From Candidatus Falkowbacteria bacterium CG23_combo_of_CG06-09_8_20_14_all_49_15 (lineage in GTDB: Bacteria; Patescibacteriota; Patescibacteriia; Patescibacteriales; UM-FILTER-48-10), in NCBI GenBank assembly GCA_002771615.1, contig PCSD01000072.1, forward strand, positions 1 to 23,881: 23,881 bases of DNA. The letters are read 5' to 3'. Of this stretch, positions 22,187 to 23,881 are shown one piece after another. The notes under the pieces were generated by a model. That model searched no databases. It was not told the origin of the DNA and saw nothing but the letters and a program-made list of their open reading frames with translations. A program made the translations under genes and the position numbers. Each line of letters opens with the position of its first letter. Position 1 is the first letter of the stretch.

Positions 22187-23530
22187 ATGATATATAAAAT
22201 AAATTTACCCGACATTTCCAACATCAAAGTTGAGAGAATATTAGATTTGTTAAAAAGAAAAGAGTCAAAAGACATTATATTCGGGAGTATTTATCCTGAT
22301 TATTTATGCTGGGACAAGGTTAAATACAACAAGCATATTCCAGCTGATATGACGCAGGAAGAAGCATGGGCATTAGTTAAATATGCTAGAAATAATTTAA
22401 TGTTCAAGTACGAAAGTGTAATCCATAATGAGAAAGGAAAAAACTTTTCATGGCTGTATAATTTCCCGAAATTCGAACAATTTTTCCATGAAATTGATCT
22501 GGATCTTGGCGGTAATTTATTAGCCACAAAAAAAGACATTGACGACCAATTGCGCCATAAATTTATAGCCAGAGGAATAATGGAGGAGGCCATAGCCTCC
22601 TCGCAGTTAGAAGGCGCTAATACTACCAGGAAGGCGGCTAAACAAATGTTAATGGAAGGACGGAAACCGAAAACAAAAGATGAAAGAATGGTTTTAAACA
22701 GTTATCAGGCAATGAAATTAGTAGAAGAAGAATTGAAGGATAAAAAATTAAGTTACGATTTACTAATGCAATTGCATGCGACGATTACGAAGAAGACTTT
22801 GGACAACGAAAAGGACGAAGGTAAAATCAGGGGTGAGGGTGACGATGTTTACGTAATGAATAGCACGGATGGAACGATTTATCATGTCGCTCCGGATTAT
22901 AAATTTATTAAGAAAGAAATTGAGAAATTGATCGGTTATGCTAATGATGATTTAGAAGACAAATTTTTTGTCCATCCGGTGATAAAAGCTATTTTGCTTC
23001 ACTTTTGGGTAGCTTATTTGCATCCCTTCGCGGATGGTAATGGCCGGATGGCCAGGGTTTTGTTTTATTGGTATTTGCTTAGAAAAAATTATTGGGGGTT
23101 TGCTTATTTGCCGTTATCAAGAATAATAAAAAATTCATGGGGACAATATAGAGACGCCTATATTTATACAGAACAGGATGATAATGATTTAACGTATTTT
23201 ATTGACTATAATATCAGAAAAATCCAGCAGGCGAAAAGAGAGTTTGAAAATTACGTCGAAGAAAAGAAAAAGGAAAATATAAAGATGGCAAGAGTTTCCC
23301 AATTAAAATATGGCTTAAACGAGAGGCAGGTCAGTTTGCTTAAATATTTTTATAAAAGCAAAGATGCCAGCACGACCGTGAAAATATATTTGAATATTAA
23401 TGAGATTTCCAGAGCAACCGCGATTGCCGATTTGAAGGAATTAGTAAAAAATGAATTTTTGTCTAGGAAAAAAATCGGAAAAGAAGTGCATTTTTACCCG
23501 GCAGAGAAAGTCGGGAAATTATTTAATTAA
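22187..23530 (+). CDS. Fic-family AMP-transferase with built-in inhibitory motif and C-terminal winged helix
   Basis: This 447-aa Fic protein belongs to a family that usually transfers AMP from ATP to a Ser, Thr or Tyr of a target protein. The catalytic motif HPFADGNGR is complete (279-287, catalytic H279). An inhibitory helix of the (S/T)xxxE(G/N) type is at 138-143 (SSQLEG, E142), before the Fic core, as in class II Fic proteins, so the enzyme is probably self-restrained. Residues 1-110 are an N-terminal extension not recognised. Residues from about 385 to the end resemble a winged helix-turn-helix (LNINEISRATAIADLKELV), which could bind DNA. It has lower GC than the division genes and sits between a terminator and a tRNA with its own operator, which suggests acquisition by transfer. 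No antitoxin gene adjoins it. The target is unknown. Confidence 0.92.
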   Translation: MIYKINLPDISNIKVERILDLLKRKESKDIIFGSIYPDYLCWDKVKYNKHIPADMTQEEAWALVKYARNNLMFKYESVIHNEKGKNFSWLYNFPKFEQFFHEIDLDLGGNLLATKKDIDDQLRHKFIARGIMEEAIASSQLEGANTTRKAAKQMLMEGRKPKTKDERMVLNSYQAMKLVEEELKDKKLSYDLLMQLHATITKKTLDNEKDEGKIRGEGDDVYVMNSTDGTIYHVAPDYKFIKKEIEKLIGYANDDLEDKFFVHPVIKAILLHFWVAYLHPFADGNGRMARVLFYWYLLRKNYWGFAYLPLSRIIKNSWGQYRDAYIYTEQDDNDLTYFIDYNIRKIQQAKREFENYVEEKKKENIKMARVSQLKYGLNERQVSLLKYFYKSKDASTTVKIYLNINEISRATAIADLKELVKNEFLSRKKIGKEVHFYPAEKVGKLFN

Positions 23531-23536
23531 AATTCC

Positions 23537-23719
23537 ATGAAAAATAATAAGATAAATAAACGATCATTATACAAATGCAAACACTGCGGAGAAGAAATCA
23601 GCATTAATAAGAACGGCCGCTTGCTTGATTGCTAATGTGGGAAACTTGAGGTTGATGGGAATGGGGATTATGTTCGGGTTATTGGCGAAGAAAGCGATTT
23701 TGAATTGATTGAAAAATAG
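23537..23719 (+). pseudogene. Small zinc-ribbon protein gene with an in-frame TAA
   Basis: From the ATG at 23537 a 60-codon frame reads to TAG (23717-23719), interrupted only by TAA at 23633-23635 (codon 33). Before it are YKCKHCGEEI and RLLDC; after it CGKLEVDGNGDYVRVIGEE. Together they form a CxxC...CxC zinc ribbon with CGK-VDG-DY, as in small uncharacterised (DUF7695-like) proteins. The stop sits exactly between the third and fourth Cys, where relatives often have a Lys, so one AAA-to-TAA change would explain it. It follows fic by 6 bp. It could be a recent pseudogene, a sequencing error or, less likely, a read-through codon. Confidence 0.65.
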
Positions 23720-23763
23720 ATTTTGGATATAAGTAAGATTTAAGTGTTTGGGCAATGAGGACG

Positions 23764-23772
23764 TGATATAAT
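23764..23772 (+). promoter_or_regulatory. Extended -10 promoter before tRNA-Ser
   Basis: TGATATAAT is an extended -10 element (TGnTATAAT) about 40 bp before the tRNA. No good -35 box is seen at the usual distance, which extended -10 promoters do not need. A TTGACA at 23788-23793 has no -10 box behind it. Confidence 0.4.
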
Positions 23773-23810
23773 ATTAGAATATTTTGTTTGACAAAATAAA
23801 AAATCATTTT

Positions 23811-23881
23811 GGTGGGATGGCAGAGCGGTTTAATGCACCGGTCTTGAAAACCGGAGTTCGTTAACGCGAACCGTGAGTTCG
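23811..23881 (+). tRNA. tRNA-Ser (TGA), cut off by the window end
   Basis: It starts GGTGGGATGGCAGAGCGG, with anticodon stem CCGGT/ACCGG and loop CTTGAAA giving anticodon TGA. A long variable arm (GTTCG...CGAAC) follows, the mark of a class II serine tRNA. The T arm begins at the end of the window (GAGTTCG) and the acceptor 3' strand is missing. Confidence 0.93.

Noticed and set aside
22187..23530. Fic toxin-antitoxin pair (FicT/FicA type)
   Set aside because: The inhibitory helix SSQLEG is inside the same protein and no small antitoxin gene precedes it.

Overview
The window looks like a chromosomal piece of a Patescibacteria (CPR) genome, probably from the Parcubacteria side. The reasons are a 16S rRNA gene with lineage-type departures from universal primer sites, very large secreted proteins with an N-terminal TrbC/VirB2-like pilin module, thrombospondin-type-3 single-pass membrane proteins, a stringent-response enzyme without its C-terminal regulatory part, and start codons that almost all lack a Shine-Dalgarno sequence. 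TGA is used as a normal stop (ftsZ), so the Gracilibacteria/Absconditabacteria code is not in use. The phylum call is inference from gene content, not from a tree.

Layout. 1-63: tail of an unidentified plus-strand gene. 140-3060, minus strand: a stable-RNA region with 16S rRNA, tRNA-Ile(GAT), initiator tRNA-Met(CAT) and tRNA-Phe(GAA). It also holds broken tRNA copies, a small GIY-YIG nuclease-like gene lodged between two broken tRNA-fMet copies, and many short perfect hairpins. No 23S or 5S gene is in the window. 3061-3654: the rRNA leader and promoter, then the promoter of a family 1 glycoside hydrolase (3655-4923), followed by an EamA-type transporter (5022-5987). A two-way terminator separates these from the minus-strand rel gene (6328-7806).

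7985-18478 is a cell-surface block. It has two tandem secreted proteins (852 and about 1985 aa) that share a signal peptide plus two-helix pilin-like head and then carry long Ig-like, IPT/TIG, Cys-rich and FN3 tails. Two single-pass proteins with calcium-binding thrombospondin-3 repeats follow. The block runs into housekeeping genes: ybeY (overlapping), a diacylglycerol/undecaprenol kinase, ftsA and ftsZ.

22061-23881: the ftsZ terminator, a Fic-family AMP-transferase gene behind a duplicated 50-bp operator/promoter unit, a small zinc-ribbon ORF broken by one in-frame TAA, and the start of tRNA-Ser(TGA).

The most unusual signals are (i) the broken tRNA-fMet copies with unrelated perfect hairpins in place of their arms, next to a GIY-YIG gene whose ends merge with tRNA sequence, (ii) the paired pilin-headed giant surface proteins, and (iii) the duplicated Fic control region.
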